Source: Phyllostachys edulis
Lineage: Eukaryota > Streptophyta > Magnoliopsida > Poales > Poaceae
DNA length: 64,000 nt
Direction of reading: 5' to 3'
Assembly (NCBI GenBank): GCA_036346405.1
Contig: CM070566.1
Span: 47,366,768 to 47,430,767, forward strand
Shown: positions 35,816 to 47,163 of the stretch, piece after piece
How positions within the stretch are numbered: the stretch's first letter is position 1
Layout of the letters: each line of letters starts with the position of its first letter
Notes under the pieces: model-generated
The model's database searches: none
What the model was told of the DNA's origin: nothing
The model's input: only the letters and a program-made list of their open reading frames with translations
Position numbers and translations under genes: made by a program

Positions 35816-36412
35816 GAGTGTGATGTTTCGGTGAGAAAGCATGGTTGCGTTAGAGCCAAGCTTAACAACTTTCCTCCCATGTGCGTTCACACACAAGTGT
35901 GATGTTTCGGTGAGAAAGCATGGTTGCGTTAGAGCCAAGCTTAACAACTTTCCTCCCATGTGCGTTCACACATAAGTGTGATGTTTCGGTGAGAAAGCAT
36001 GGTTGCGTTACAGCCAAGCTCAACAACTTTCCTCCCATGTGCGTTCACACACAAGTGTGATGTTTCAGTGAGAAAGCATGGTTGCATTAGAGCCAAGCTT
36101 AACAACTTTCCTCCCATGTGCGTTCACACACAAGTGTGATGTTTCGGTGAGAAAGCATGGTTGCGTTAGAGCCAAGCTTAACAACTTTCCTCCCATGTGC
36201 GTTCACACATAAGTGTGATGTTTCGGTGAGAAAGCATGGTTGCGTTAGAGCCAAGCTCAACAACTTTCCTCCCATGTGCGTTCACACACAAGTGTGATGT
36301 TTCAGTGAGAAAGCATGGTTGCGTTAGAGCCAAGCTTAACAACTTTCCTTCCATGTGCGTTCACACACAAGTGTGATGTTTCGGTGAGAAAGCATGGTTG
36401 CGTTAGAGCCAA
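35816..36412. repeat. 79-bp tandem repeat (about 7.5 copies)
   Basis: The unit GTGTGATGTTTCGGTGAGAA... to ...GTGCGTTCACACACAA recurs with a constant 79-base period; TGATGTTTC starts at 35,821, 35,900, 35,979, 36,058, 36,137, 36,216, 36,295 and 36,374. Copies differ by one or two substitutions (CGG/CAG, ACACA/ACATA). The pattern of variants suggests higher-order copying of a three-unit block. Confidence 0.97.
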
Positions 36413-36777
36413 CTCAGCCAAGTGTTTCGGTCTTTCCGTGACGTTGCCCAATGATGCAAAAAAAAAAAGAAGGTTACGCTAGCAAAAAAAACTTTCGTTT
36501 TTTTTTCAGTGGGCAGGGAAAGGACCGAAATGACCGAAATAAAAGCCAGTAGGCAAATTGAAGATGAACAACACCAGATGCTAAAGACGATCATACTAGT
36601 GCAACAAACCACATGTTAAGGCCTTATTTGGAGCAGAGGATTCCGAGAAGAATTTATGCAAAATCCTACCGGTAATCTGACATGCTTCACAGACGACGTT
36701 CTGGCAGACGATGCCCACCCGTCCGTGGGCCATCCCGACCGATCATCAAGCCTCCTCCGTGCCGGCGGGCACCTCCT

Positions 36778-38019
36778 TGTAACATCCCAAAATCCGAATT
36801 TTGGGATTATGTAATATAAATACATTAGAGAAATTACTTTGATCATTTGCATATGAAATATACCATGTTTGGATTTGGTTTTGAATTAAAAGCAAAAAAG
36901 TTGAATTACAAACAAATAGGTGCTAAAAAGAAAATAGATGAAACAAAGTAAAAATATTTAATAAGAGAATTATTTCGGGCATATTATCTCAGGAACAATT
37001 CACTAAAACTTTTATATGAAATCTTGTTAAGAGAAATAATTACAAATACATAAGAACAGAACATTGTCCGAATTTTAGAGAAATTCACATAAAATATTAA
37101 CCTCTGAAAAATTTACAGGATAAACAAGTTTAGTCCAGAAATCTACCCAAAAAATTTCATTAAATTCCGAAGTATTCTCCTTAGTAAATAAAATCGGGAA
37201 TTAAATCAGCCGAAAAATGGAAAAAAAAAATCCTAACCCTAATTCACCTCTCTCTCTCTCTGACCTGTGGGCCCCACCCACAGGGATCTTCTTCCACCTC
37301 GTGGCGCTAAGCGCCAGTGCACCATCACGAGCGCATCGCCGTGCGCACGGATTCCGCCCACGGTTTCCATCGGTCAACTACTCCTGCCGCTTCGCCGGTC
37401 GCCTCCGCGCCCATCCCTGCTTAGCCAAGCCCCCATGCCTGCCCGTACGTCGGAGACTCCGCCAAGTTTGCCCGCGATCACCTCGGCCTCTACCTTGCCA
37501 ATCCCCGCCTCTCCGTCTATAAAAACCGCACCTAAGCTTTGTCATCTTCTTTCCCTACTCCATGCGCACCTCCTCACTCCTTCTCCACTGAAACGAGCCC
37601 AATCACTCGGAGAGCACGAGAACTAATTCGGCCGTGCACCACCACCTTCGTCACCGACATCGTGAAGGGCTTGGTCTCAATCCTATCACATCATATCGCT
37701 ATCTCGAACATTGTAGTCCTTTCCCCTCACTCAATTTGGCCTTTGATTCGCAGGATCAGTTGAATTGACCCTTCTTCGTCGCCTCCGGCCAGAATCACCG
37801 CCTCAAGCATTGCCGAAGCCTTACTGCACCTCAAGTCGATTCCTCACGCTCGGAGCATCAACTGAGTACTAGCAAGCTTCCTCGGCTGTCAATCGAAGCT
37901 CTCCTTCGGCCACTCTTCTTCTCCACGCGCAGCCCACCTCACCGCCTCGGCTCACCGTTGACCAACCGTCTCCGACCACCTTAGCCCCTCCACGTGAAGA
38001 ATCTAGGCCCCATGTGCAG
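36778..38019 (+). mobile_element. Truncated LTR-like element TGTAACATCCC...
   Basis: Starts TGTAACATCCCAAAATCC with an adjacent inverted copy (GGGAT), the usual grass gypsy LTR start. It contains a GC-rich leader-like stretch with CT microsatellite (37,247-37,262) and a TATAAAAACC box near 37,517. It ends where the Copia LTR begins at 38,020, so the right end is missing. Confidence 0.5.
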
Positions 38020-39829
38020 TGTTTTGGTAATTATAGACAACCATGTGTTTTGTACTAACTCGCTTTATCAATAAGTTACTAGGGTTATTCTTGGACTAAG
38101 ACGGAAGAATGCTAAAGGATCTCATCTCACTTAAGGTAAATGTATCTAGTTGATAGGACATTTTCTTAGTTTTACCGGTCTAGAAGATTGAAGGATAAAA
38201 GACCGGATTGAAAGTGTAGAAAGCCGTACTATAAAGAGGGATCAAATGTCTAGTAACTTGAAAGGAAAAGATGCCACATGCTCAATCTCACTTGGTTTAA
38301 AACTTGTATTCATTTGAAGTTGTCTGGCCTTTATTTAAATGTGCTTTATCTTCTTGGCTGGACTGACCGTAGTTGATTGGCCAGACTGACCAAAAACCTG
38401 AATCAACGCTGCGGTCAGCTTTTTCCAGTAAGCTCCTTTTCTGCAATTTCAACAGCCGGACTAACCATTGGTATTAGTCTGGAATGACCGGACCTCCAGA
38501 TCGAGTGTCCCGGTCAGCCTTTTCCAGAGGAAGGAGTTTTTCGTATTTGGCTGTGATTCTTAAGGTCAGACTAACCGCCGACATAAGTCCGGACTGACTG
38601 GACACCCGGGTGAAAAGACCCAGTCAGATTTTTCTAGAGAGGGATCTTTTTGTGTTTTGCTACTAAATCTCTAAAGCTGGACTAACTGTAGTTGTGACCC
38701 CGGGCTGATCGTGCCTCCGGTCCATCAGAGCAGTTAGCTTTTTACAGTAGCATATTTTTCCTCTGGTTTGGATTTCTTGAGTCTCGATCTCGACCGGACC
38801 CTAATGGTGGTCTAACCGACATCTGTCAGAACGGATAGTTTTAGTGCAAGAAATGCGTGAGATCAACGTTATCCTCATCCCATGACACTGCTAAATACTT
38901 GTGGTCTAACTGGACTTGCTGATCTTTTGGGGATTTCGTGCTCCAGCAGCTAGTACAGTGGGTGGAGGCTATAAATACCTCACCCACTTGTAATATCCCG
39001 TTTAACCTTTGAGGTTTACTTGAGTGAGGGAGAAACTTAAATAGAATTAAAATAAAATTTTGGGGTTTGGAAAGAGAACCTGGGCCTTTGGCCCATGGCC
39101 TTGTGGCCCATGAGGGGGGCTATCTAGCATTAAAAGAGGATCAGGTTGAGGAAACCCTAGCTGCCCTTCTTGTTTTTCGCCCCTTGCCGCCACCCCCAAG
39201 CCAGGCATATTGCCCTGCCGCCGCCATCTCTTCTTTGCGGTTTTTTTTCTTCTTTTCCACCTTTGCCGCCGTTCCTTCGGGTTGATGGCGCCGCTCCCCT
39301 TCCCCCATGGCCAAGCCGCCACTCTCCCTGCCTGTGTACTGCCGTCCCAAATCATTTCCCCCTGCGCCCCATCTCAGGGCCGCCGCCCTCAACCAAATTC
39401 CCCACGGTGAGCAGCACCAGACTCTCTCTCGTCATCACAAGATAGCGCCAGCCCGAGCCGTCTCTCCTCCTCAAGGCCAGGTTCGCCCGCCTCGCCAGAT
39501 CTACTCCCGACAAGCCCACTGTCGACTTTATTTTGCCTAACTCCGCCCCCGAAGCCGCAGGCTCGCTCGTCTGTGACTACCATGGCAGCTTACGGCGTCC
39601 GAGTCCTCTTCCTTCTCCGGCGAGCCCCTCGAGCTCTCACCCGTGTAGGCGCTCCATCTTGCCGTGCTCGACAGCAGCGGGGTCCTCCACTGCAACGAGC
39701 GGCAGTGACCTAAGGTCGTGATGCGCCTGGTCTTGGTCGAGGCGGAGGAGGTGCTCGTCGAGGCGGAGGAGGCGGTCGACGCGGTGTTGCCAGCGGCCAC
39801 CAGTGCTCGGTCGGCGCCGCGGGTGGGGG

Positions 39830-40152
39830 ACGCGCTCGTTGTTCCGCGGTTCCGCTACGATACAATCAAGAAAATGTTCCAGGAGCTTACCAGCTGAGTA
39901 GTCATCCATGGAGAAGCTGGAGACAAAGTTGCCCTTTACCGGGACAGGTATCAAGTGCTGCTTCAGAGGCTCGCTCGCGATAAATATTTCTCCAAGCTAG
40001 CTTTTGACATTGTTATAACTGAAGACGATAGTTGTAAGATTACCTCTATGCAGTCTCTAATTGGGTGCACTGGACAGAGAAGGATATTGGGGGTCATATC
40101 ACAATTGGAGGAACGCCGGTTCTACTTAGTGGATCTTACTAGAGCAGAGCTA
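39830..40152 (+). pseudogene. DPB2: DNA polymerase epsilon subunit B-like fragment
   Basis: Reads RFRYDTIKKMFQELTS, then in another frame HGEAGDKVALYRDRYQVLLQ, LARDKYFSKLAFDIVITEDD and SLIGCTGQRRILGVISQLEE, RRFYLVDLTRAE. This matches the N-terminal half of plant DPB2, the regulatory B subunit of the leading-strand polymerase. The stretch runs through several expected exon junctions without introns, as in a reverse-transcribed mRNA. A TGA and a frame change follow ELTS. It is carried inside the 3.2-kb TG...CA element. Confidence 0.65.
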
Positions 40153-40154
40153 GT

Positions 40155-40565
40155 GTGCTGAAATTCTTTAGAGAACTTCCTTCTCAAGATGACGATGGCC
40201 AAGTTCTGCCTACTAGTGGTCTTTGGAGCACTGCAATGACGCACCCAATTGACCCTGAATTCATTAACTTGGGAGGGTATGCTTTATCCAATCTCCCTTT
40301 TCATGCTATATATATATATTATGTTCTCAGTTCTTCCATTGTTCAACTAGCTTCCCGTTTTTTTTGTCAAGGAATCCCCAAAAGGGTTTGAGAGTACCGT
40401 AGATATTGCTGCACTTGTGATTGGGTGGTTCAGTCTAATGCTTGGCACATATAACTATAACCGCTATTGGTCACAATTGCATGTTCAGTATGGAGTTACG
40501 GGTAAATACATGGTGCTGTGGGGTTCTGCTATGGCTGATGCAATCAACCAGTTCAAGTGGTGGTG
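40155..40565 (+). pseudogene. Second captured coding fragment, source unknown
   Basis: Directly after the DPB2 piece come SVLKFFRELPSQDDDGQVLP and TSGLWSTAMTHPIDPEFINL. After an AT-rich gap (40,305-40,375), in a shifted frame, follow GFESTVDIAALVIGWFSLML, GTYNYNRYWSQLHVQYGV and GKYMVLWGSAMADAINQFKW. The last part looks like a membrane-spanning helix plus loop. I do not recognise the parent gene. The TATATATATTATG gap looks like an intron remnant. Confidence 0.4.
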
Positions 40566-41450
40566 AACTCCGGTGCTAGAGTGTTCCGCCATTTGACGCC
40601 CGTCTCACGGTTGAGGCAAGTGCAAGTAGTATTATTGAGTGGTTATATTTCATAATTGTGGGTGTTTACTGTTTGGTAATGTTGATAGGCATGAATGCTA
40701 TAGTTTAATGATAATGCTTACTGCTTGGTCACGTTGATGAGCATGAATACTATAGTTGAATGATGATGATTTTTGTGATGATGCTTACGGGATGAAGCTT
40801 ACATGGAAATGTTTACCTGACGACGCCTGCTAATGTTTATGTGATGACGCTTACATGGTAGTGTTCATACGACGATGCTTACTACTTGGGAATATTTACA
40901 TGATGCTACATGTTAATAGTTACATGATGATGCGTATATGATGATGTCTATATGGGTATGCTTACATGAGAATGGTTACATGTTGATCGCAGTAATGATC
41001 AGACAAGGTGAGCAATGAGATTACTTTGTTAATGATAACAATGATGAGTTGGTATTGTGCTTTAAGTACCATGTTAATACTTAAATGTTCGTATTCAATC
41101 CATGTGGTTACCTTCATGATTGAGAGCATGTTGTTTTTGTTCAGTATTCATATGTCATACCTAGCATCCACATTTCATGTTTTATCCACGGGAGTGGATC
41201 AATATGTAAGACCCATCAATTCCAGTATGGGCACGTAAGACCCACCATTCCAATGTGGGCAGTTGGGACATCCGTTTAAACGCTCTTCAGACGGGGCTTG
41301 GATCCCGCATTTTGTTAAATGCGGGCTTAGGTGAACACCGACGGTGTGTCACCAGCAATACCGTATTTGCATGTGTGTAGTCCTTCATTTCGTCCAAATC
41401 ATTCATTCCATTCATTCAAGTGTTCGCTCAGGCTTAGTTCATACACTTTA

Positions 41451-41760
41451 ATGCTGTTGTTCATGATATGATCGTTTATTTCCTTTGACTGCTTATGGCG
41501 CTATCATAAGAGATGGATTTGTGTTTTGTACTTCTGTTGTTCATGATATGATTGTTTATTTCCTTTGACTGCTTATGGCGCTATCATAAGAGATGGATTT
41601 GTGTTTTGTACTGTTGTTGTTCATGATGTGATCATTTATTTCCTTTGACTGCATATGATGCTATCATAAGAGATGGATTTGTGATCTATAATGCTGTTGT
41701 TCATGATGTGATTGTTTAATCCCTTTGACTACTTATGTTGTTATGTTTGATTTATTATCG
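41451..41760. repeat. About 80-bp tandem repeat, about 4 copies
   Basis: CTGTTGTTCATGATATGATC followed by TTTATTTCCTTTGACTGC and ATCATAAGAGATGGATTTGTG repeats at 41,454, 41,534, 41,614 and 41,694 with growing divergence to the right. It sits in the 3' part of the TG...CA element. Confidence 0.9.
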
Positions 41761-42954
41761 CATTTCTTTGAGTCTCGGACTCACCCTTGCTTTGTTTGTT
41801 ATTTTTTTAGGTGATCTTTGAGGTTGGCTCCATGGGGAGGGAATAGACACACACTACCTTTTCACTTCACCGTAATCAAGTCCAGGATTCCATTTTAGTT
41901 CAATTTAATCATTCATTATTGATGAACTGTAATAATAAATGTTGGCTATGGCTGATAACTCTTCTCCATTAAGATTGGTTAATAACTGTGCGTGAACTTA
42001 GCTCATCCTTTTGATATAGTTGCTTGAGATCAGATTATACTTCTGCGATGATTCTGATATTTGTTGTTTTCACTATTGTCTTGATATTAATGATTGTTGG
42101 AACCTCCTGTATAGCTAACCATACAGGGGAGGTTCTGACGAAATTTAGAATTTTGTCGTCTGTTTTAGCTTTGTTAACATGTTAGTTTAGTAGCATTCCA
42201 GCCCTTGTAGGACTGGGGTGTTACACCACTATAGCTAGAGAGCCTTGATGAACCTCATTGAATACTCTTGAGCCCTTTGCTTGTTCCTCCACTCTTTGAG
42301 AGCATTAAAATCATCTTGCAAAGGTTGTTGAGGTTTTTTCAAGTGCTTTGTTTAGGGTTTGATCTTTGTGGTACTTGAGCATCTTCAAGCAAAGAATCAT
42401 TGGCCTATTACTCTTAGAGATTACCGTCTCCTAGACGGTTCGGAGTTGCGTCAGTGATCTTCTCAAAGGAGAATGTGAGAAGACCCGGGCATTTGTGAAG
42501 GTTGGAGCTCGCCTATCAGGAGTGGAGAAGAGCTACCATTGGTGATCGAGGGAAGTGCTTGTGTGAAGCCGGCTTGAGTTGATCAAGCTTCCTCAACGTG
42601 GATTAGTGAAGACCGGCAAGTCTCCAAAACCACGGGAAAACATCGTTTGTCTCCCTAGTGTGGTTTATTCTCTCACTCTTTACTTTGTGCATTTATGCTT
42701 ATGAGTTAGTTGTTTATCTTGTTTAGATTGCTTAGCTTGTCTTGATAGTGTAGCGTACTTAGAAAGCCTTAGACCTTTTAGGCCTTAACTTGTGAAATTG
42801 TTTTTCATAGCTTTAAGTTTGGAAAAATCTGTTTTTAGCCAAAAGAATTTAAAAACCACCTATTCACCCCCTCTAGTCGGTTATCCTTGATCCTACAAGT
42901 GGTATTAGAGTTTGGTCTCTCATCTATTAGGTTTTACCGCCTAGAGAGAAAAAG

Positions 42955-43178
42955 ATGACTAGTGATGGTTTCTCCATTGGTAAAGCACCACAATTTGATG
43001 ACACAAATTATGCTTATTGGAAAGTTCGTATGACCGTTTATCTTAAAGCCATGAGTTCGAGCATATGGAGAATTGTAGGAGAGGGTTTCATTATGCCCAT
43101 TGATCCAAACAATCTTTCCACTTTAGATGAACGAAATGCTCTCCTAAATGCTCAAGCAATGAATGCTCTTTATGGAAC
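42955..43178 (+). pseudogene. Copia gag start, truncated by CACTA insertion
   Basis: Starts MTSDGFSIGKAPQFDDTNYA and continues YWKVRMTVYLKAMSSSIWR, the N-terminus of Copia gag (DUF4219/UBN2 type). It begins 57 bp after the LTR end and primer-binding site. The frame runs open until the CACTA terminus at 43,179; no gag continuation is recognised to the right of the CACTA element. Confidence 0.85.
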
Positions 43179-44940
43179 CACTACTACAGAAAAGGTCTTC
43201 ACAGACGGTTCAAAAACGTCATCATAGACGGTTTCATGAGCCGTCTGAGTTTATGGGTCAGTAATGACATGATGTCATCACAGACGGTTTTTGAACCGTC
43301 TGTGATAATTAGTTATCACAAACGGTTCTTGTTCGTAACCGCCTATGAAAATAGACTATCACGCATTTACGAACAAGAATCGTTTATGATAATGGTTCTT
43401 GTTCGTAACAAATCGTGATAGTTTTTTATTGCAAAAAACAAATCGGATTTTGAGCCAAACCAATCAATTGTCGATGAGTTTCCATATGCAATCTCTATCA
43501 AGACAACTAAAATCCAATTAAAATTTTGATGGCAAACACATTATAGGAAAGGGAAACCAAAAGGTTTCATAACGTCCCCTCTGAATGGGAAAAAAAGAAT
43601 AAAGTTACAAAGTTAAACTAGCTAGAAACCATATATGCCTCCAAGCTCCTGAAGAACTCATCGGCTTCTTGGATTGGTCTTGTGAGCTCATCTCTGTAAG
43701 GAGAGACAACTGAAAACCTCCAGCGACGCTTCAACCTTAGGTAACACAAAATTAAGATAATTTTCTTTACAACAAACAGCCAACAAATTGTGTATGTTAT
43801 GGGGATGTACACGTACCTTCTGGCAGTCTACCTCCTGCGGCATACAAGGAGCTCCTTCGCATCCCTCCTCGTCGTTGTCGTCGGTTGTGTCTCCTTGCCG
43901 AATCGCGATGGGGAATCGAGGGTGGTCGCCGGAGCTTGGTGTGGGGAGGGGAGAGGTAGAGACTAATGGAAGAAAAGACTAGGGTGGCTATAATATATAA
44001 GGACAACACCAAAACATTTTGCCTCCCGCGCACGCGTTCAAATTTTTTTGAAATCCCGCGCTGTGAATCACAGACGGTTTCATACAAAAACCGTCTGTGA
44101 CAACATATCACAGACGGTTCGTATCACGAACCATCTATGATAAGTATCTCATCACAGACAGTTCTTAATACAAACTGTCTGTGATAAGTATCTCATCACA
44201 GACGGTTTGTATTAAAAACCGTCTGTGACTTGGAATTTTCCTTACTCTGCGATTGTACTATGGCTTCAAATCACTAACTTTCTTATTTTACCATGGCTTG
44301 AATTCACTAACACTCTGATTTTACTATAGCTTGAAATCACTAACTTTCTAATTTTACCATGCCTTGAAGTCATGGTACCATGCCTTGAAGTCATGGTAAA
44401 ATCGGAGTGTAAGGAAAGTTCAAAGCCATGGTAAAATTGTATAGTAAGGAAAATTCAAAGCCATGGTAAAATCTTCAAGCCATGGTAAAATCTTCAAGTC
44501 ATGGTAAAATCGGAGCGTTAGTAATTTGAATCCATGGTAAAATCAGAGTGTAAGGAAAATTCCAAGTTACAGACGGTTTTTAATACAAACCGTCTGTGAT
44601 AAGATATGTATCACAGACGATTTTTAATACGAACCATCTATGATACTTCACAGACGGTTTTCAACACGAACCGTCTGTGATGAGAACGGGAATTCACAGA
44701 CGGTTTGTGTTGAAAACCGTGCGTGAAGTATCACTGACGGTTCTAAACAAGAACCGCTCGTGATACTTCACGACGTTTTAACACAAACCGCCTGTGATAT
44801 TACTTCTTCACGCACGGTTTTAGCGCAGCCAACAATACATTTGCCGCTAAACCAAAACCGTCTATGATTGTATTTAATACAGACGGTTTTGATCAACCGT
44901 CTGTGATGAGGCGTTCAGTATTAGCCTTTTTGTAGTAGTG
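43179..44940. mobile_element. Non-autonomous CACTA (En/Spm) element
   Basis: Ends CACTACTACAGAAAA and TTTTTGTAGTAGTG. Both subterminal regions are packed with direct and inverted copies of CACAGACGGTT/AACCGTCTGTG (about 43,200-43,400 and 44,060-44,900), the binding-site arrays typical of CACTA elements. The centre (43,618-43,990) has a minus-strand GC-rich stretch with GT/AG-like junctions but no transposase. The flanking trinucleotides (AAC, ATG) do not match, so the host flank has probably been rearranged after insertion. Confidence 0.9.
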
Positions 44941-45107
44941 ATGGTTTCTACGGGATTAATCGATCCTAGCATGCTAGGTTCATTAATTCTCAAGGTTAGC
45001 TTCTCAATCGCTAACAGTACAGGAAATCCAGTTTTCTTGGTCACCTTAAGTTTTCGAATGTAAAACTTTAATACATTTATTGGGCGGTAAGCATGCATGC
45101 AAATTAA
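44941..45107. other. Spacer right of CACTA
   Basis: Short stretch without a recognised feature; not a continuation of the Copia gag. Confidence 0.4.
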
Positions 45108-45402
45108 GGTCCTGTTTGGTATAGCTCCATATTCTTATTTTTTAGATTCTGCTCCTGATTCTCTGAGAATCCACTTCTCTGAGAATCTAGAGCTGTCTGT
45201 TAAAAGCGTTTGGCTGGTAGATTGGCTCCAAAAACCATATGAGGGAGGATTAGAGGCAAATATACCATGTTACCCTTAGTTATAATACTTCAATTGTATT
45301 TGTGTCTCTTTGTTTCGAACTCAGAAATTCTTCTAGATTCTGCAAGGATTCGATTTTTTCCAGCGAAGTTATTGTAAAATTCTCACATTCCAAACAAGAC
45401 TT
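45108..45402. mobile_element. Tourist/Harbinger-like MITE
   Basis: Terminal GGTCCTGTTTGG and CCAAACAAGAC(T) are near-perfect inverted repeats with T/A-rich trinucleotides outside (TAA left, TTA right), the layout of PIF/Harbinger MITEs. A subterminal GGTATAGCTCC word is shared with the MITE remnant at about 52,570. Confidence 0.65.
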
Positions 45403-46287
45403 TATTATAATGGGCAGCATAATTCTTGTGAATAAAAACATTCTACTTGCATTGATCAGCTATCCCAGTAAAAAAAAAGGCCAAGAATTCTGGATGTTTG
45501 GCTGTAACTAGTATAGATCTTGATGTTCTCTTCTTTGATTAGTACATGCAAGACTAAAATTTGGATGTTCTAGTCATACTTTTTCTCATTGATCATTGAT
45601 CCTGCATTCTTATACTTCTTTGCTCCTCTTGATCCCCTTCTTTCCAATTTTCTTTTGTGAAGTCCTAATGGCACCTTTGCCACTTTTCATCAATGTACCG
45701 TAGCATATTGGTTGCGGCCTAATGGTAGTACCTGGCTTGCGTACAGATCTTGATCTTTAGCGAAAAAAATAATACGACTTTTATTAGAAAAAAACAAAAG
45801 GGAGAAAGAAATAGAGTGACATGACCACAATGCTTATTGGACAAAGATCCTATATACGGAGCTAATCCACCGCATGAGCCCTACCTTTTTCTAGATCCAG
45901 TAATATAAACGCCGGCACCTCGCACAATGATAGTTGCAATAGCCATTGGGATTACACAATCTTACATATGTAAAGCCGCATTCGTCATAGGAAAGTGCTA
46001 ATCTACAAACAGATAAGATCATCACCTCTGGCATCAAGGAGTTACGCTTAACCATGGGGCATGTCAAACCATATCGATCGAATACCTACAGGATCAAATG
46101 GAAGCTAAGACAAAATCAGACCTAAAAATACATGCAACACAGATACTAAAGATGCTTTTTTTTTTGTTTCAACATACCAAGTACCACAGATCTTTTCCTT
46201 TTGGGGGAACACAACATAGCATTTTATTTTGTCTCTAACATACCACTAACTTAAATACTAGCTTTCAATGTTAAACATGTAAACTTG
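45403..46287. other. Spacer, nothing recognised
   Basis: AT-rich sequence with no convincing ORF or element ends. Poly-T runs occur at about 46,157 and A-runs near 45,470 and 45,790. Confidence 0.5.
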
Positions 46288-46515
46288 TTACATCTCATCG
46301 TCCTCGGTCGCTTCATTACCGACGGCCGAGCTGTTCTCGTTGCCAAGTTCCACCGGCTTGCTCTTCGATTCTGAGGACTTGCCGTTGAACTTGTTCTTTA
46401 TTGTTGGTTTTTTGCCCTTTTCAGCCTGTTGCAACTCAAGCCCCTTTACTGACAGCCTCCGCTTCCGTTTTGAATTTGCCCCTTCCACTGGCTCTTCAGC
46501 GGTAGAATTATCCAC
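46288..46515 (-). CDS. Candidate 3'-terminal exon of an unidentified gene
   Basis: After an acceptor-like TTTCTCTGCCAG on the minus strand an open stretch reads NSTAEEPVEGANSKRKRRLS, then VKGLELQQAEKGKKPTIKNK, then a Ser/Lys-rich acidic end NEATEDDEM and a stop. The basic KRKRR cluster suggests a nuclear protein C-terminus. Codons look protein-like rather than random, but the parent gene is not recognised and no upstream exon is obvious. It may be a relic. Confidence 0.35.
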   Translation of the reverse strand: MDNSTAEEPVEGANSKRKRRLSVKGLELQQAEKGKKPTIKNKFNGKSSESKSKPVELGNENSSAVGNEATEDDEM

Positions 46516-46965
46516 TGGCAGAGAAATAAAACCAATAATATTGCATTTTTTTTGGAAAATTAGCACAGCATAATGATAGTAGTTATCCACATTCCTGAAG
46601 CAACTGTGAAAACTCAGGTTTTCAAGTTTCTATCCCTAACTAGAAGTGCATCGTCATTCATCACTAATAGTTTCAGCTTACTCTAGTTTGGATATGCTGA
46701 GACCTATAGTTTTCTTGGTATATGGTACACCTGGATATTATAGACATAGCCTTCGATCTTGTCGCCGCTTCCAACTAAGCTAATTTGGTTTGCGTTATCT
46801 TGGTTGTCTAGCTCGTTAAAAATGTGAAGACACATAACATTTTCAGTAACCTGACAAAGGTATACACTTTTACCAAACCAACTTTAAATAAATAAATCTT
46901 TCTCAACAAAAAGGAAGACTGTCATTTGGATCCTCCAGGAAACAAAGTGCTCAACACATGCTGTG

Positions 46966-47155
46966 CAGGGGCAGATCTACAGTAACCTAGCAGGATGCAC
47001 AGGACACTGAGTCCAAAAATCAATTTTCTTTGGATATAATTATGTATATGTAGCCCTGGCCTAACATGAGGGGACACCCCAAACTACAGGCCAGCCAAAC
47101 GTGGCCCATCTTGCCTCAAGGACCCCTGGTTATTTTCGTTCTGGATCCGCCACTG
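46966..47155. mobile_element. hAT MITE (190 bp), TSD ATGCTGTG
   Basis: CAGGGGCAGATCTACAG at the left and CTGGATCCGCCACTG at the right form imperfect hAT termini. ATGCTGTG is repeated exactly at 46,958-46,965 and 47,156-47,163. Ends and interior (GTTATTTTCGTTCTGGATCC against GATCATTTTCGTTCTAGTTCC) show it is related to the MITE at 34,128. Confidence 0.9.
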
Positions 47156-47163
47156 ATGCTGTG

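Larger units (their letters stand above)
38989..42225 (+). mobile_element. 3,237-bp TG...CA element carrying gene fragments, TSD CCACT
   Basis: Ends TGTAATATCCCG and GGGGTGTTACA, flanked by perfect 5-bp repeats CCACT (38,984-38,988 and 42,226-42,230). That combination indicates an integrase-made insertion, and no internal LTR pair, PBS or polypurine tract is seen. A large solo LTR is the simplest reading. It carries a DPB2-like coding fragment (39,830-40,152), a second unidentified fragment (40,155-40,565) and an 80-bp tandem repeat (41,451-41,760). Confidence 0.85.
38020..42897 (+). mobile_element. Copia LTR, split by a 3.2-kb insertion
   Basis: Begins TGTTTTGGTAATTATAGAC and ends TTGATCCTACA at 42,897, immediately followed by AGTGGTATTAGAG, a tRNA-iMet primer-binding site. 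Without the nested element and one TSD copy the LTR is about 1,636 bp. The left part (38,020-38,988) has tandem-like GACCGGAC words; the right part resumes at 42,226 with ACTATAGCTAGAGAGCC. The 3' LTR is not in the window. Confidence 0.8.

Noticed and set aside
35816..36412. Regular repeats that could suggest a CRISPR-like array
   Set aside because: The units are contiguous 79-mers without unique spacers and the DNA is plant nuclear; it is a minisatellite.
43618..43862. Possible two-exon minus-strand mini-gene inside the CACTA element
   Set aside because: A donor at 43,816 and acceptor at 43,736 exist, but joining them gives only about 30 codons in the one open frame and no known protein.
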